A stretch of 59,742 nucleotides of DNA from Rickettsiales bacterium (GCA_947442475.1 CANEVP010000008.1:1-59742); one strand, 5' to 3'; positions 43,473 to 52,601 are shown, counted from the stretch's first letter. The notes: generated by a model from the letters alone, not told the origin. Numbers and translations are program-made.

Positions 43473-44330
43473 ATGCCTCTTTTAAATTACATCAGACTAA
43501 CTCGCCTCAACCAACCCACGGGAATCTGGCTGTTATTTTTGCCCTGCTTATTTGGAGTTTTTTTTGCACTAAAAAAATTACCCAATTTTGATGCGCTGGC
43601 AATTGCCGGAATTATTCTTTTGTTTTTTATAGGCTCGGTGGTGATGCGCTCTGCGGGATGTGTTATCAATGATTTAATCGATCAAAAATTTGATGCTAAA
43701 GTTGAACGCACTAAACATCGCCCACTTGCATCAAAAAAAATCTCCCGTCGCGGCGCTTTTGTAGCACTAGGAATTTTACTCGCCCTTGGACTGCTAATTT
43801 TGCTACAATTTAACCAACAAACAATTTTTGGCGGACTTGCGGCGCTGGCTTTAGTTGTGACTTATCCATTAATGAAGCGCATCACGCATTATCCGCAGGT
43901 TTTTTTGGGCCTTACTTTTAATTTTGGAATTTTAATCGCAAGTCTGGCGCTGCTTGAAAACATTGCGCTTAGCACCGTAATTTTATATTTTGCCTGCATC
44001 ATTTGGACGGTGATTTACGACACAATCTACGCCTATCAAGATATTTCAGATGATTTGAAAATTGGCGTAAAATCCACCGCAATAAAGTTTAGAGAAAATC
44101 CCAAGAAAATTTTAACCGGATTAAACTTTGCCTTATTTATCACCCTTACCTGCGTTGGCTTGAGAGAGCATTTTGAATCGGGATTTTTCTTGGCAATTTT
44201 AGTCGCCGACCTGCTGTTAAATCACAAAATAAAAAGCTGCGATTTCTCTGATTCACAAAGTTGTTTGAAAGTTTTTAAGGCAAATATCTGGGTCGGGATT
44301 TTGATTCTAATCGCAATTATTTTAGGATAA
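43473..44330 (+). CDS. ubiA: 4-hydroxybenzoate polyprenyltransferase
   Basis: 285 residues, an integral membrane prenyltransferase with about eight helices. The first aspartate motif is INDLIDQKFDAKVERTKHRPL (N66, D67, D70, D74) and the second is YAYQDISDDLKIGVKS. It attaches the polyprenyl tail to 4-hydroxybenzoate in ubiquinone synthesis. It starts the compact operon ubiA-nadD-tatD-tadA and shares a TAATG junction with nadD. Confidence 0.94.
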   Translation: MPLLNYIRLTRLNQPTGIWLLFLPCLFGVFFALKKLPNFDALAIAGIILLFFIGSVVMRSAGCVINDLIDQKFDAKVERTKHRPLASKKISRRGAFVALGILLALGLLILLQFNQQTIFGGLAALALVVTYPLMKRITHYPQVFLGLTFNFGILIASLALLENIALSTVILYFACIIWTVIYDTIYAYQDISDDLKIGVKSTAIKFRENPKKILTGLNFALFITLTCVGLREHFESGFFLAILVADLLLNHKIKSCDFSDSQSCLKVFKANIWVGILILIAIILG

Positions 44331-44842
44331 TGAAAGTAGGATTGCTCGGCGGTAGCTTTAATCCACCGCATCAAGGACACTTACATATCAGCAACCTTGC
44401 CATAAAAAAACTGGGGCTAAAACAAGTTTGGTGGATTCCAACCGCGCATAATCCACTTAAAGATAAATCGATTTACGAATCTTACGAAAATCGCGTAAGA
44501 AAATGCGAAGATTTGACAGCTCTAAATCCCAAAATTTACGTCAAAAGATTTGACGAAATTTACACCGAAATTTTGGTAAAAAAACTACAAGCTCGCTATA
44601 AAAATATCGAATTTTTCTGGCTCATGGGAGCCGATAATTTAGAGAAGCTTCATTTGTGGGAAGGCTTTAAAAAGCTGGTTTTGCAAATTCCTTTAATGAT
44701 TTTCTCCCGCGAAAAAACTCTGCGAAAAATCAAAAAAACCAAAGCTTGGAAATTTATTTTACCCTCAAAATATAAAGTTTTTTACACGAAAAATTTAGAC
44801 ATTTCGTCAACCGCAATCCGAAATAAAAACAAAGATGAATAG
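44330..44842 (+). CDS. nadD: Nicotinate-nucleotide adenylyltransferase
   Basis: 170 residues. The N-terminal nucleotidyltransferase motif is VGLLGGSFNPPHQGHLHIS, followed by VWWIPTAHNPLKDK, FWLMGADNLEKLHLWE and the C-terminal ISSTAIRNK. It forms deamido-NAD from nicotinate mononucleotide and ATP, the step before NadE, which is encoded at 27583. It is slightly short for the family. It overlaps ubiA by one base and tatD by eight. Confidence 0.93.
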   Translation: MKVGLLGGSFNPPHQGHLHISNLAIKKLGLKQVWWIPTAHNPLKDKSIYESYENRVRKCEDLTALNPKIYVKRFDEIYTEILVKKLQARYKNIEFFWLMGADNLEKLHLWEGFKKLVLQIPLMIFSREKTLRKIKKTKAWKFILPSKYKVFYTKNLDISSTAIRNKNKDE

Positions 44843-45629
44843 CTACATTGTTGACACTCACTGCCATCTCGATCTCGTTGAAAAACAAGGCCTAAACCTC
44901 GCAGAAGTAATCGAAAACTGCCTGCAAAATAACGTCAAAATTCTGCAAACAATTTGCACGCGAATCACTGAAATCGACAAGATTTTGCACTACACAAAAC
45001 TCTACGATTTTGTTTACGCTTCAGCTGGAATTCATCCTTGCAACGTCACCGAACAACCAAAAACCAGTGCGGCTGAAATTATAGAACTTTGCAAAGCTCA
45101 CAAAAAAATTATCGGAATTGGCGAAACCGGACTCGATTATTATCACGACACTTCGGCAATCGATTTACAAAAAATCAGTTTTTTAGAACATATTAAAGCC
45201 TCACAAGAAACTGATTTGCCTTTAATAATTCACAGCCGAAATGCTGATTTGGACATGATGGAAATTTTGCAAAGTGAACAACAAAACAAAAATTTTCCGG
45301 CACTTTTACACTGCTTTTCTAGCTCAAAAGAATTGTCTAAAAAAGCTTTGGATTTGGGCATGTATATTTCAATTGCTGGCATCGTCACTTTTAAAAATGC
45401 GGCTGAATTGCAAGAAATCGTAAAATTTCTGCCGCTTGAATCTCTGCTAGTAGAAACCGACTCACCTTATTTGGCGCCAATGCCGCATCGCGGAAAAACC
45501 AATCAGCCCGCTTTTACTAAACATGTCGTAGAATTTATTGCTGAGTTAAAAGGTTTAAGCGCCGAAGAAGTTGCTAGGCAAACTACCGAAAACTTTTTTA
45601 AGATTTTCAAGAAAGCCAAAAGGTTATGA
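44835..45629 (+). CDS. tatD: TatD family metal-dependent deoxyribonuclease
   Basis: 264 residues. Metal-binding motifs of the TIM-barrel hydrolase are VDTHCHLDL at the start, GIGETGLDYYHD, LIIHSRNAD, LHCFSSSKEL and LLVETDSPYLAPMPHRGK near the end. TatD/YcfH proteins are 3'-5' exonucleases used in DNA repair or degradation. The start overlaps nadD, and the stop overlaps the tadA start (ATGA). Confidence 0.93.
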   Translation: MNSYIVDTHCHLDLVEKQGLNLAEVIENCLQNNVKILQTICTRITEIDKILHYTKLYDFVYASAGIHPCNVTEQPKTSAAEIIELCKAHKKIIGIGETGLDYYHDTSAIDLQKISFLEHIKASQETDLPLIIHSRNADLDMMEILQSEQQNKNFPALLHCFSSSKELSKKALDLGMYISIAGIVTFKNAAELQEIVKFLPLESLLVETDSPYLAPMPHRGKTNQPAFTKHVVEFIAELKGLSAEEVARQTTENFFKIFKKAKRL

Positions 45630-46069
45630 AAAATAATTTTATGGAAGCCGCTTTGGCTCAAGCAAGACTCGCTTTTGAAAAAGACGAAGTTCCGGTTGGC
45701 GCTGTGATAGTTGAAGACGGAAAAATCATTTCTAGCGCTCACAATTGCAATTTGACCAAAAAAGATCCAACTGCCCACGCCGAAATTTTAACCCTACGCA
45801 AAGCAGCAGAAATTAAAGGCAGCTCTAGGTTAGATAATTGTGACCTTTATGTAACGCTAGAGCCTTGTACCATGTGCGCTGCGGCCATTTCTTTAGCTAG
45901 AATTAGAAGAATTTACTACGCCGCCTCCGATAAAAAATTTGGCGCGGTCGAAAATGGTGCGAGAATTTTTGCAAGCTCGTCTTGCCATCACAGACCCGAA
46001 GTTTATTCAGGAATTTCTGAGGAAGAATCGAAGAAGTTGATGCAGGATTTTTTTAGATCTAAGCGGTAG
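45626..46069 (+). CDS. tadA: tRNA(adenine-34) deaminase
   Basis: 147 residues, a zinc-dependent cytidine deaminase fold. The ligands and catalytic acid are H51 and E53 in DPTAHAEIL and C81 and C84 in LEPCTMCAAAIS. It converts A34 of tRNA-Arg(ACG) to inosine. The start overlaps tatD by four bases (ATGA). It is the last gene of the ubiA-nadD-tatD-tadA operon. Confidence 0.95.
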   Translation: MKNNFMEAALAQARLAFEKDEVPVGAVIVEDGKIISSAHNCNLTKKDPTAHAEILTLRKAAEIKGSSRLDNCDLYVTLEPCTMCAAAISLARIRRIYYAASDKKFGAVENGARIFASSSCHHRPEVYSGISEEESKKLMQDFFRSKR

Positions 46070-46093
46070 TTGCACAAATCATCCTTCATACTC

Positions 46094-46170
46094 GATGTCA
46101 CCCTGAGGCTGTCCGAACGGTGATTCAAGCCCTTTCCCAGAAGCACCATTCGACAAGCTCAGGTTACATC
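46094..46170. repeat. Palindrome family A, copy 3 (degenerate)
   Basis: Arms of about 31-33 bp with several mismatches: GATGTCACCCTGAGGCTGTC on the left, and CGACAAGCTCAGGTTACATC on the right. They keep the 13-bp spacer and the TGAGCTTGTCGAA core seen in the other two copies. It lies between tadA and the parS-like site. Confidence 0.75.
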
Positions 46171-46191
46171 AAAATTGTTTCACGATAAAAA

Positions 46192-46208
46192 TGTTTCCAC
46201 GTGAAACA
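46192..46208. promoter_or_regulatory. parS-like centromere site
   Basis: TGTTTCCACGTGAAACA closely matches the bacterial parS consensus TGTTNCACGTGAAACA, differing by an extra base in the left half-site. It contains the invariant CACGTG core and AAAC arm. It lies 74 bp before parA. ParB would bind here and spread. A partial match TTGTTTCACGA lies just upstream (46175-46185). Confidence 0.78.
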
Positions 46209-46281
46209 ATTTGTTTGACAGCAAACATTCCATTTTTAAGTTGCGCTTCTCTTAATTTTTTCTCCAAAAAACTTCAAAAAC

Positions 46282-47061
46282 ATGACTCACCATCAAAAAC
46301 GTGCCAAAGTTTTTTCTGTTGTAAACCAAAAAGGTGGCGTCGGCAAAACTACCACAGCCGTAAATCTAGCCACCGCCTTTGCAGCGATGAAAAAGAAAGT
46401 TTTATTCGTCGATATGGATCCGCAAGGAAATGCCAGCACTGGTTTTGGTATTGCTCAAGCTCAAAGACAAAAAACCATTTATGAAATTCTCATTGGCGAG
46501 TGTCATATCAAAGATTCAACCGTTCCAACTCGCATTAAAAATCTCAGCATCATCACTTCAACCGTTGATTTATCGGCCTGCGAAGTTGAGTTGGTCAGTG
46601 TAAATAAAAGAGAATTTTTGCTGCGTCGCGCCCTTAAAGAAGTAATACATGATTACGATTATATTTTTATCGATTGCCCGCCATCTCTGGGAATGTTGAC
46701 GATTAATGCTTTGACCGCTTCAGATTCAATTTTAATTCCAATGCAATGCGAGTTTTTTTCACTTGAAGGATTAAGCCATCTTTTGACCACCTTGGATTTG
46801 GTAAAAGAAAATCTAAATCACGAACTAACCATCGGCGGCATTATTTTAACCATGCGCGACCGTAGAAATAAATTAACTGAACAAGTTGAAATTGACGTTC
46901 GCGATTTTTTAAAAGACAAAGTTTTCAAGCATGGAATTCCAAGGAATATTAGATTATCCGAAGCCCCATCTCACGGACTTCCGGGGATAGTTTACGATTC
47001 AAAATGTTTGGGATCGCAGGCTTATATCAAGCTCGCAAAAGAAATTTTGCAAAAAGAGTAG
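46282..47061 (+). CDS. parA: Chromosome partitioning ATPase ParA
   Basis: 259 residues. The deviant Walker A KGGVGKTTTAVNLATAF (K17 onward), the VDMDPQGNASTGFG motif, IDCPPSLGMLTINAL and LTEQVEIDVRDF are chromosomal ParA/Soj signatures. It binds DNA non-specifically in its ATP form and moves ParB-parS complexes. In many bacteria parAB lie with mnmG and rsmG; here they follow tadA instead. Confidence 0.95.
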   Translation: MTHHQKRAKVFSVVNQKGGVGKTTTAVNLATAFAAMKKKVLFVDMDPQGNASTGFGIAQAQRQKTIYEILIGECHIKDSTVPTRIKNLSIITSTVDLSACEVELVSVNKREFLLRRALKEVIHDYDYIFIDCPPSLGMLTINALTASDSILIPMQCEFFSLEGLSHLLTTLDLVKENLNHELTIGGIILTMRDRRNKLTEQVEIDVRDFLKDKVFKHGIPRNIRLSEAPSHGLPGIVYDSKCLGSQAYIKLAKEILQKE

Positions 47062-47088
47062 CTCCTTAAAAACCAACCAAAGGCACAA

Positions 47089-48003
47089 ATGACAGAAAAT
47101 CACTCAGAAAAAAAATTAGGTCGCGGCTTGTCAGCATTGCTTGGTGAAAGCCACGCAAAAAAAGATATTTTAATTTCAACTCCAGATTTCAAAGCCATTG
47201 AATCAATTGAAATTAGCAAAATTAACGCCGGGGTTTACCAACCGCGCAAAAATTTTGACCAAATCGAATTACAAGAATTAGCCAATTCCATTAAAGAAAA
47301 TGGCCTGATTCAGCCAATTATTTTGCGCAAAATCGGCAATGAAGATCATTATGAAATCATCGCGGGTGAGCGCAGATTTCGCGCCACAATTCTTGCCGGG
47401 CTTTCAAAAATATCTGCCATCGTAAAAAAGATTAATAATCACGAAGCGTTGGAACTGGCGATTATCGAAAATATCCAAAGAACCGATTTATCTTTGATTG
47501 AAGAATCAGAAGGTTACCAAAAATTGATCGAAGAGTTTTCTTACTCACAAGATCAAATCGCCAAAAGAGTTGGCAAAAGCCGTAGCCACATTGCCAATCT
47601 TTTACGACTTTTGGGATTGCCCGCTTCAGTTCGCGAATCTCTGGATAAAAAACTAATTTCAATGGGTCATGCCCGCGCCATTATTAATTCGAATAATCCA
47701 GAAAAACTGGCTCAAAGAATTATTAATGAGGCTTTAACGGTTCGACATGCCGAAGATTTAGTGCGCTATGAAAAAGTAGAAAAAATCAGAAGTACGCCGC
47801 TTTTAGTTAGAACTGAATCGAGAATAAAATTCGTGAATAGCGAACATTTGACCATTTTGGAAAATAAGCTTTCTGAAGTCAGTGGCATGGAAGCAAAAAT
47901 TTCTTATAATTCCTTTAAAAATAACGGGCGAATTTCTATCAAGTTTGGTGACTTTGAAAAGGTTCAACAACTAATCGAAAAATTGGAGAAAAGTTTCACA
48001 TGA
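47089..48003 (+). CDS. parB: Chromosome partitioning protein ParB
   Basis: 304 residues. The N-terminus KKLGRGLSALLGE is typical. The CTPase domain shows YQPRKNFDQIELQELANSIKENGLIQPI and IIAGERRFRA. The ENIQRTDLSLIEESEGYQ and helix-turn-helix (DQIAKRVGKSRSHIANLLRL) segments bind parS, and a C-terminal dimerisation domain follows. It starts 27 bp after parA. Its stop overlaps the hisC start by four bases. Confidence 0.95.
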   Translation: MTENHSEKKLGRGLSALLGESHAKKDILISTPDFKAIESIEISKINAGVYQPRKNFDQIELQELANSIKENGLIQPIILRKIGNEDHYEIIAGERRFRATILAGLSKISAIVKKINNHEALELAIIENIQRTDLSLIEESEGYQKLIEEFSYSQDQIAKRVGKSRSHIANLLRLLGLPASVRESLDKKLISMGHARAIINSNNPEKLAQRIINEALTVRHAEDLVRYEKVEKIRSTPLLVRTESRIKFVNSEHLTILENKLSEVSGMEAKISYNSFKNNGRISIKFGDFEKVQQLIEKLEKSFT

Positions 48004-49073
48004 AATTAACCGCACACAAATACATTTTAGAAATCGACAATTACAAACCAGGAAAAGCAAAAATCGGTTACAAAAAAGCGATCAAACTTTCATCAAATGA
48101 AAATGCTTTAGGCTCAAGTCCGAAAGCAATTACGACTTATCAAGATCACAGTTCTGAAGTTATGCGCTATGCTGATGGAGCTTGTACTGTACTACGTGAA
48201 GCTCTAGCAGATAAAAATAGCATTGCCGCTAAACAAATTGTTTGCGGTGCCGGATCTGATGAGATTTTAGCATTTTTAACCTCAGCTTTTGCCGGAATTA
48301 ATGATGAAGTCATTTACAGCGAGTTTGGGTTTTTGATGTATCCCATTTCTGCAAAACGCGTTGGCGCTAAAGCGATAAAAGTTAAAGAAAAAAATCTTAA
48401 AGCTGATGTCGATGCAATAATTGCCGCAATTACACCCAAAACAAAAATTATTTTTATCGCCAATCCAAATAATCCCACCGGCTCTTATTTAAAAACGACT
48501 GAGATCAGAAAATTAATTAACAGCACGCCAAAAAACGTGCTGATTGTTTTGGATCACGCTTACGAAGAATTTGTTGATGAAGCCGACTATCCTAACGCCA
48601 TCGCACTAGTAAATGAGTTTGAAAATGTTGTGGCGACTCGTACTTTTTCAAAAATTTATGGATTGGCTTCACTGCGCGTTGGCTGGTGTTATTCATCAGA
48701 ATATGTTGCCGAAGTTCTCAACAAAGTTCGCGGACCTTTTAACGTTAGCGGACCAGGACAAGTTGCCGCTTTAGCAGCTTTGTACGATGATGAGTTTTTT
48801 GCTGCATCGAAAGCTCACAATAAAAAATGGCTCAAAATTCTATTCCAAGAATTTGCCAAACTGGATCACGTCAAAGCTCACCCTTCAATTGCCAATTTTA
48901 TTTTGCTGGATTTTGGCAGCACTGAGTATTGCCAAAAAGCCAATCATAAACTTTTGGAAAATGGCTTTATCTTGCGCGAAATGGCGGGTTACGGATTGCC
49001 AAATTGTCTGCGTTTGACGATTGGAACTGAGGAAGAAAATTTACAAGTTTTGGAAGTTTTAAAGGCGGTTTAA
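48000..49073 (+). CDS. hisC: Histidinol-phosphate aminotransferase family
   Basis: 357 residues, a fold-type I PLP aminotransferase. LSSNENALGSSPKA, ANPNNPTGSYL and the Schiff-base lysine K218 in RTFSKIYGLASLRVGW match HisC. No other his genes are present, and such lone HisC proteins often act on aromatic amino acids or imidazole-acetol phosphate as side substrates. It is translationally coupled to parB (ATGA) and to the next gene (TAATG), an unexpected operon for an amino-acid enzyme. Confidence 0.88.
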   Translation: MKLTAHKYILEIDNYKPGKAKIGYKKAIKLSSNENALGSSPKAITTYQDHSSEVMRYADGACTVLREALADKNSIAAKQIVCGAGSDEILAFLTSAFAGINDEVIYSEFGFLMYPISAKRVGAKAIKVKEKNLKADVDAIIAAITPKTKIIFIANPNNPTGSYLKTTEIRKLINSTPKNVLIVLDHAYEEFVDEADYPNAIALVNEFENVVATRTFSKIYGLASLRVGWCYSSEYVAEVLNKVRGPFNVSGPGQVAALAALYDDEFFAASKAHNKKWLKILFQEFAKLDHVKAHPSIANFILLDFGSTEYCQKANHKLLENGFILREMAGYGLPNCLRLTIGTEEENLQVLEVLKAV

Positions 49074-49690
49074 TGAATTTTAGCAGTTTGAACTCAAGCG
49101 ATTGGCAAAATTTCGCCAGCCTTTCGATAATTTTAGCAATGCTAATTAGCGGCCTATTAACGCGCCGTGATTTGCCTTTGAGTAAAATTCTTAAATATCT
49201 GGGAATTTGGTCAGTTGTGGGACTTGCAACAATTGTCATTTATTCTTACCGCTTCGCATTCTCAGATTTTAAAAATCGCATTTTGGGAGAAATAAATCCT
49301 TCAGCAGTTCGCATCAATAAATCCGGCGAGTTAGAAATCGTCCTGTCGCAAGACGGTCATTTTTATATCGATCTTAAAATCAACGGCACTGCGATGCATT
49401 TTATGATTGATACTGGCGCCAGCGACATTGTTATGAGTCTTGCTGAGGCCGAAAGAATTGGCATCAATCCAAAAAAGCTAAACTTTAACAAACCTTATCA
49501 AACCGCCAACGGCAAAGCTTGGGGCGCTACAGTTATGCTTGATCAAATAGAAGTTGGAGATGTGATTTTTCATGATGTTGGGGCGTCCGTAAATAACGCC
49601 GAAATGGGAACTTCGCTTTTGGGAATGAGTTTCCTACGAAAGTTTAAGAAATATGAGTTTTATCGCGATCGTTTGATTTTGACAATTTAG
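49073..49690 (+). CDS. Membrane-anchored retropepsin-like aspartyl protease
   Basis: 205 residues. Two N-terminal hydrophobic segments (about 15-30 and 42-58) precede a retropepsin domain with the catalytic MIDTGASDIVMS (D113) and later GTSLLGMSFLRKFKKYEF. This matches the TIGR02281 clan AA aspartic protease family found in many alphaproteobacteria. The active domain should face the periplasm. The substrate is unknown. It overlaps hisC by one base and ends the parAB operon. Confidence 0.85.
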   Translation: MNFSSLNSSDWQNFASLSIILAMLISGLLTRRDLPLSKILKYLGIWSVVGLATIVIYSYRFAFSDFKNRILGEINPSAVRINKSGELEIVLSQDGHFYIDLKINGTAMHFMIDTGASDIVMSLAEAERIGINPKKLNFNKPYQTANGKAWGATVMLDQIEVGDVIFHDVGASVNNAEMGTSLLGMSFLRKFKKYEFYRDRLILTI

Positions 49691-49719
49691 GCATCGAGCA
49701 ACTCTTTACAAAAATCTGT

Positions 49720-49761
49720 CATCTTAAAATCATCAGAGATTTCTCTGCTAAGTTTAAGATG
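49720..49761. terminator. Long hairpin between the converging protease and virB9 genes
   Basis: CATCTTAAA (49720-49728) pairs with TTTAAGATG (49753-49761), and inside it CAGAGA (49734-49739) pairs with TCTCTG (49742-49747). It lies between two converging genes and probably ends both transcripts, though T-runs are weak. Confidence 0.6.
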
Positions 49762-49771
49762 GCTAACTCTT

Positions 49772-50641
49772 CTATCTCTTCAGATTGAACATTTTGTTAT
49801 TATAGATGCAAAGCAAGCTGTCCGACAAGCGCAAGGTGAACTGTCTGGTGATTATTGGTACTACAACATAATTGTCGCGGATGAGATAGGTTAAGACTTG
49901 CTCATTACCACTAGCATCCACCGAGTTGATTGACGGAATAACCAAATTGTCATTAGCAAATTGAAAATAGGTTTCAGTGCCATTGTCGTAAACTTTTAAC
50001 GGCACGATATTATCCGACTTTCCGGCCAAACTATAATCAAAATTCAGCTCTGCTTTTTCGGGATTACGCCCAATCAAACCCGGAATTGCTTCGATAATAT
50101 TGGCCCCTGGAATTGGAGTCTTAACCTCATATTTTTCTTGAATCGCTGGCGCCGGCTTTCTGATAGCAACATTTGGGGCAGTAAGCTGCGGCGGAATTGG
50201 CAAAGGCTGACCAATTTGCGGATAGAAAAATCTTACAGTGTAAACCAAATCTTCATCAGCTTTGCCGTTAAATTCATCAGATCTGATATCGAAGTGATAA
50301 GTTCTTTTGTTGGTAATAATTGTCATGTTGGTGTGAGCCGCAATTTCGAGCGGCCTAACAAATAATCTTTTTCCGGCAGGAGTTAAACGCCAAGCGAAAG
50401 CCTCGCCGATTGAAATCATTTCAATTTCTTCATCTTCAGAAAATTCGATAAATGACTGATAGTTGTAGTAAAACTTCAGCTCATAAACTTCGTTGGGATT
50501 ATAAACCAAAGTTCTAATGCGAGAATCGGTAGTGATTGGAGTTTGTGAAAAAGCGGCGGCAGAAAAAAGCGAGAACAAAAGAAATGTTACCAAGAATCGA
50601 GCTTTGGTTGCAATGTTGAGAATCTCGATTCGGTTCATCAT
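49772..50641 (-). CDS. virB9: Type IV secretion system protein VirB9
   Basis: 289 residues with a signal peptide (FLVTFLLFSLFSAAAFSQ, cleavage near residue 32). The N-terminal domain has RIRTLVYNPNEVYELKFYYNYQSFIEF and ISIGEAFAWRLTPAGKRLFVRP, the classical VirB9/TrbG start. The C-terminal domain (about 195-289) has NFDYSLAGKS and the VPIITRQFTLRLSDSLLCIYN end. VirB9 forms the outer ring of the core channel. virB8 is 14 bp upstream, but no virB10 follows, so this is an isolated part of the system. Confidence 0.9.
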   Translation of the reverse strand: MMNRIEILNIATKARFLVTFLLFSLFSAAAFSQTPITTDSRIRTLVYNPNEVYELKFYYNYQSFIEFSEDEEIEMISIGEAFAWRLTPAGKRLFVRPLEIAAHTNMTIITNKRTYHFDIRSDEFNGKADEDLVYTVRFFYPQIGQPLPIPPQLTAPNVAIRKPAPAIQEKYEVKTPIPGANIIEAIPGLIGRNPEKAELNFDYSLAGKSDNIVPLKVYDNGTETYFQFANDNLVIPSINSVDASGNEQVLTYLIRDNYVVVPIITRQFTLRLSDSLLCIYNNKMFNLKR

Positions 50642-50655
50642 TCCTTAAGTTTGAA

Positions 50656-51321
50656 TTAGTAAGTAAACACTTCTTCTGCGATCAGGTAATTATTAACCTG
50701 AAAACCTAGAGGATTGATCAATCTCTCTTCCATAGTCAAATTCATTTGCGGAGAGAAATAGAACCCCATTGTGATCACTTTTTCTTTGGTTTGGGGCTTA
50801 TAATCAGTATCTGAAGAAAGCTGGTCGGTAATACGAATTTGCGCTGTATTGGCATCGGTAAATTGCACCGATTTTATCCGCACATCAATTTGCGAGCCAG
50901 TTCCTAATTGTCGCGCATTAATGCGATTGCGAAACTCAGAATAAACTGACGGCACCGAGAAAAGTCTAACTTTATCAACATCTATTTTGTAAGTTTTTGG
51001 ATCATAACCGCTCGCCGCGTGGACAAATTCATTGATGAAATATTTACGAATCATCTGATCGCCAGTGAAACTTTGCGAGGTTAATTGATCAACAATTGTC
51101 GCGATTCCGGTTTTTTGCTCAACTTCAATAACGTAAGGCTCAAGCGACTTTGAAGACATTACATTCTTCACAAAAATTACCGCGATCGCAACCGAGAACA
51201 TTGATACCAGCGTGAAGAGCAAAAGTATGTTGCGCTGAACTACGATAATTTGATAACGATTCGAATACCAATTTTTGACTCTGAGCTTGGTTTTTTTATT
51301 TTGTTTCTCAATCTCTGACAT
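50656..51321 (-). CDS. virB8: Type IV secretion system protein VirB8
   Basis: 221 residues. A short cytoplasmic N-terminus with KLRVKNWYSNRYQIIVVQRN and a membrane helix (about 30-52) are followed by the NTF2-like periplasmic domain with IRKYFINEFVHAASGYD and VRIKSVQFTD. VirB8 is an assembly scaffold of the T4SS. Rickettsiales carry a scattered Rvh system with virB8-virB9 pairs in separate places, which fits this arrangement. Confidence 0.9.
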   Translation of the reverse strand: MSEIEKQNKKTKLRVKNWYSNRYQIIVVQRNILLLFTLVSMFSVAIAVIFVKNVMSSKSLEPYVIEVEQKTGIATIVDQLTSQSFTGDQMIRKYFINEFVHAASGYDPKTYKIDVDKVRLFSVPSVYSEFRNRINARQLGTGSQIDVRIKSVQFTDANTAQIRITDQLSSDTDYKPQTKEKVITMGFYFSPQMNLTMEERLINPLGFQVNNYLIAEEVFTY

Positions 51322-51465
51322 GCTTGAAAATAAAGGCTGGAAAGCGGTTTAAAAAAAGTCTTAATAGGTAATTTTCGCGCGAAGGTAAGGAAGCTTGATT
51401 AATATTTCAAGCCGTCTTAATTCGCGGCCCCTTCTTTAAATTTTTACTTCCCAAAAAAACGCAAA

Positions 51466-52593
51466 ATGTCCTTCTTCGAGCAAAAAAAAATTTCGATTTC
51501 GCAAAAGCTAGAACAGTTAAATTGGCTCTTAATTTCGCTAATTATCATTCTGGCTTTCATCGGTTTTCTGATGCTTTATTCGGCGGGTGGCGGCAGCTTC
51601 AGACCTTGGCTCATCAAGCAGCTCGGTTTTTTTTGCATCTTCTTTCCGCTGATGATTTTTATCGCAATTACCGACATTAAAATTTGGTTCAAAGCCTCTT
51701 ATATTTTTTATGCAGTGGCTCTGATTTTACTCATCATCGTTGATATTATGGGCCACAACGCCATGGGTGCAACGCGTTGGTTTCGCCTTGGACCGATAAC
51801 AATTCAGCCTTCAGAAATCATGAAAGTATGTACAGTTTTTGCGCTAGCTCGTTACTTCTACAGCATTGAGGCAGAAGAGATCGGACAGATTCGTTTTATC
51901 ATTATTCCGCTAGCATTAATCGCAGTCCCTGCCTGTTTTATTTTTTACCAACCCGATCTTGGAACTGGCACAATTTTAGTGATGGCTGGCGTTTCACTTT
52001 TGTTTTTAGCGGGCGTTAAAATGTGGAAATTCGTTTCAGTTGGTATCGCCGCAGTTGCCACAATTCCATTTGCTTGGCACTTCTTGCTTTACGATTATCA
52101 AAAACAGCGTGTACTCACTTTCCTCAATCCCAACAACGATCCACTGGGCAGCGGCTACAACATTATTCAATCAAAAATCGCTATTGGCTCGGGCGGACTT
52201 TTCGGCAAAGGTTACTTAAACGGCACGCAAGGTCAGCTCAATTTCTTACCTGAAAAACAAACCGATTTTATTTTCACAATGCTTTCTGAAGAGCTCGGAT
52301 TTTTGGGAAGTTTTTTCACCATCGCCGTTTACTCGGGCATCATCGCTATTGGCATTTCAATTGCGATGAAGACTAAACATCAATATGGCCGCCTGCTTAC
52401 GATGGGCGTGATTAATATTTTTTTCATCCACATGTTCATTAATATGGGGATGGGGATGGGCTTGATTCCAGTGGTTGGAGCGCCGCTACCCTTTGTTTCT
52501 TACGGCGGCACGATTATGGCTTCAATGATGATTGGGTTTGGGTTAGTTTTGAATGTGGATTTGCATAAAAACTCCGATCTGAAACTTAACTAA
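51466..52593 (+). CDS. rodA: Rod shape-determining protein RodA (SEDS glycosyltransferase)
   Basis: 375 residues with about ten membrane helices. Conserved SEDS segments are FIGFLMLYSAGGGSFRPW, GATRWFRLGPITIQPSEIMK, YQPDLGTGTILV, LGSGYNIIQSKIAIGSGGLFGKG, LPEKQTDFIFTMLSEELGFLG and the end PFVSYGGTIMASMMIGFGLV. RodA polymerises lipid II with a class B PBP (PBP2) along the cell side. mrdA is not next to it. It diverges from virB8 over a 144-bp gap with no clear feature except a small hairpin. Confidence 0.95.
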   Translation: MSFFEQKKISISQKLEQLNWLLISLIIILAFIGFLMLYSAGGGSFRPWLIKQLGFFCIFFPLMIFIAITDIKIWFKASYIFYAVALILLIIVDIMGHNAMGATRWFRLGPITIQPSEIMKVCTVFALARYFYSIEAEEIGQIRFIIIPLALIAVPACFIFYQPDLGTGTILVMAGVSLLFLAGVKMWKFVSVGIAAVATIPFAWHFLLYDYQKQRVLTFLNPNNDPLGSGYNIIQSKIAIGSGGLFGKGYLNGTQGQLNFLPEKQTDFIFTMLSEELGFLGSFFTIAVYSGIIAIGISIAMKTKHQYGRLLTMGVINIFFIHMFINMGMGMGLIPVVGAPLPFVSYGGTIMASMMIGFGLVLNVDLHKNSDLKLN

Positions 52594-52601
52594 TCCCAAT
52601 T

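Noticed and set aside
46191-46484. Plus-strand frame overlapping the parS-like site and the parA start
   Set aside because: It is out of frame with parA and its translation has no family features; parA in this stretch is certain.
51390-51415. Small hairpin (GCTTGA/TCAAGC) between virB8 and rodA as a regulator site
   Set aside because: Only six pairs with an AT-rich loop; too common by chance in this composition to list as a feature.
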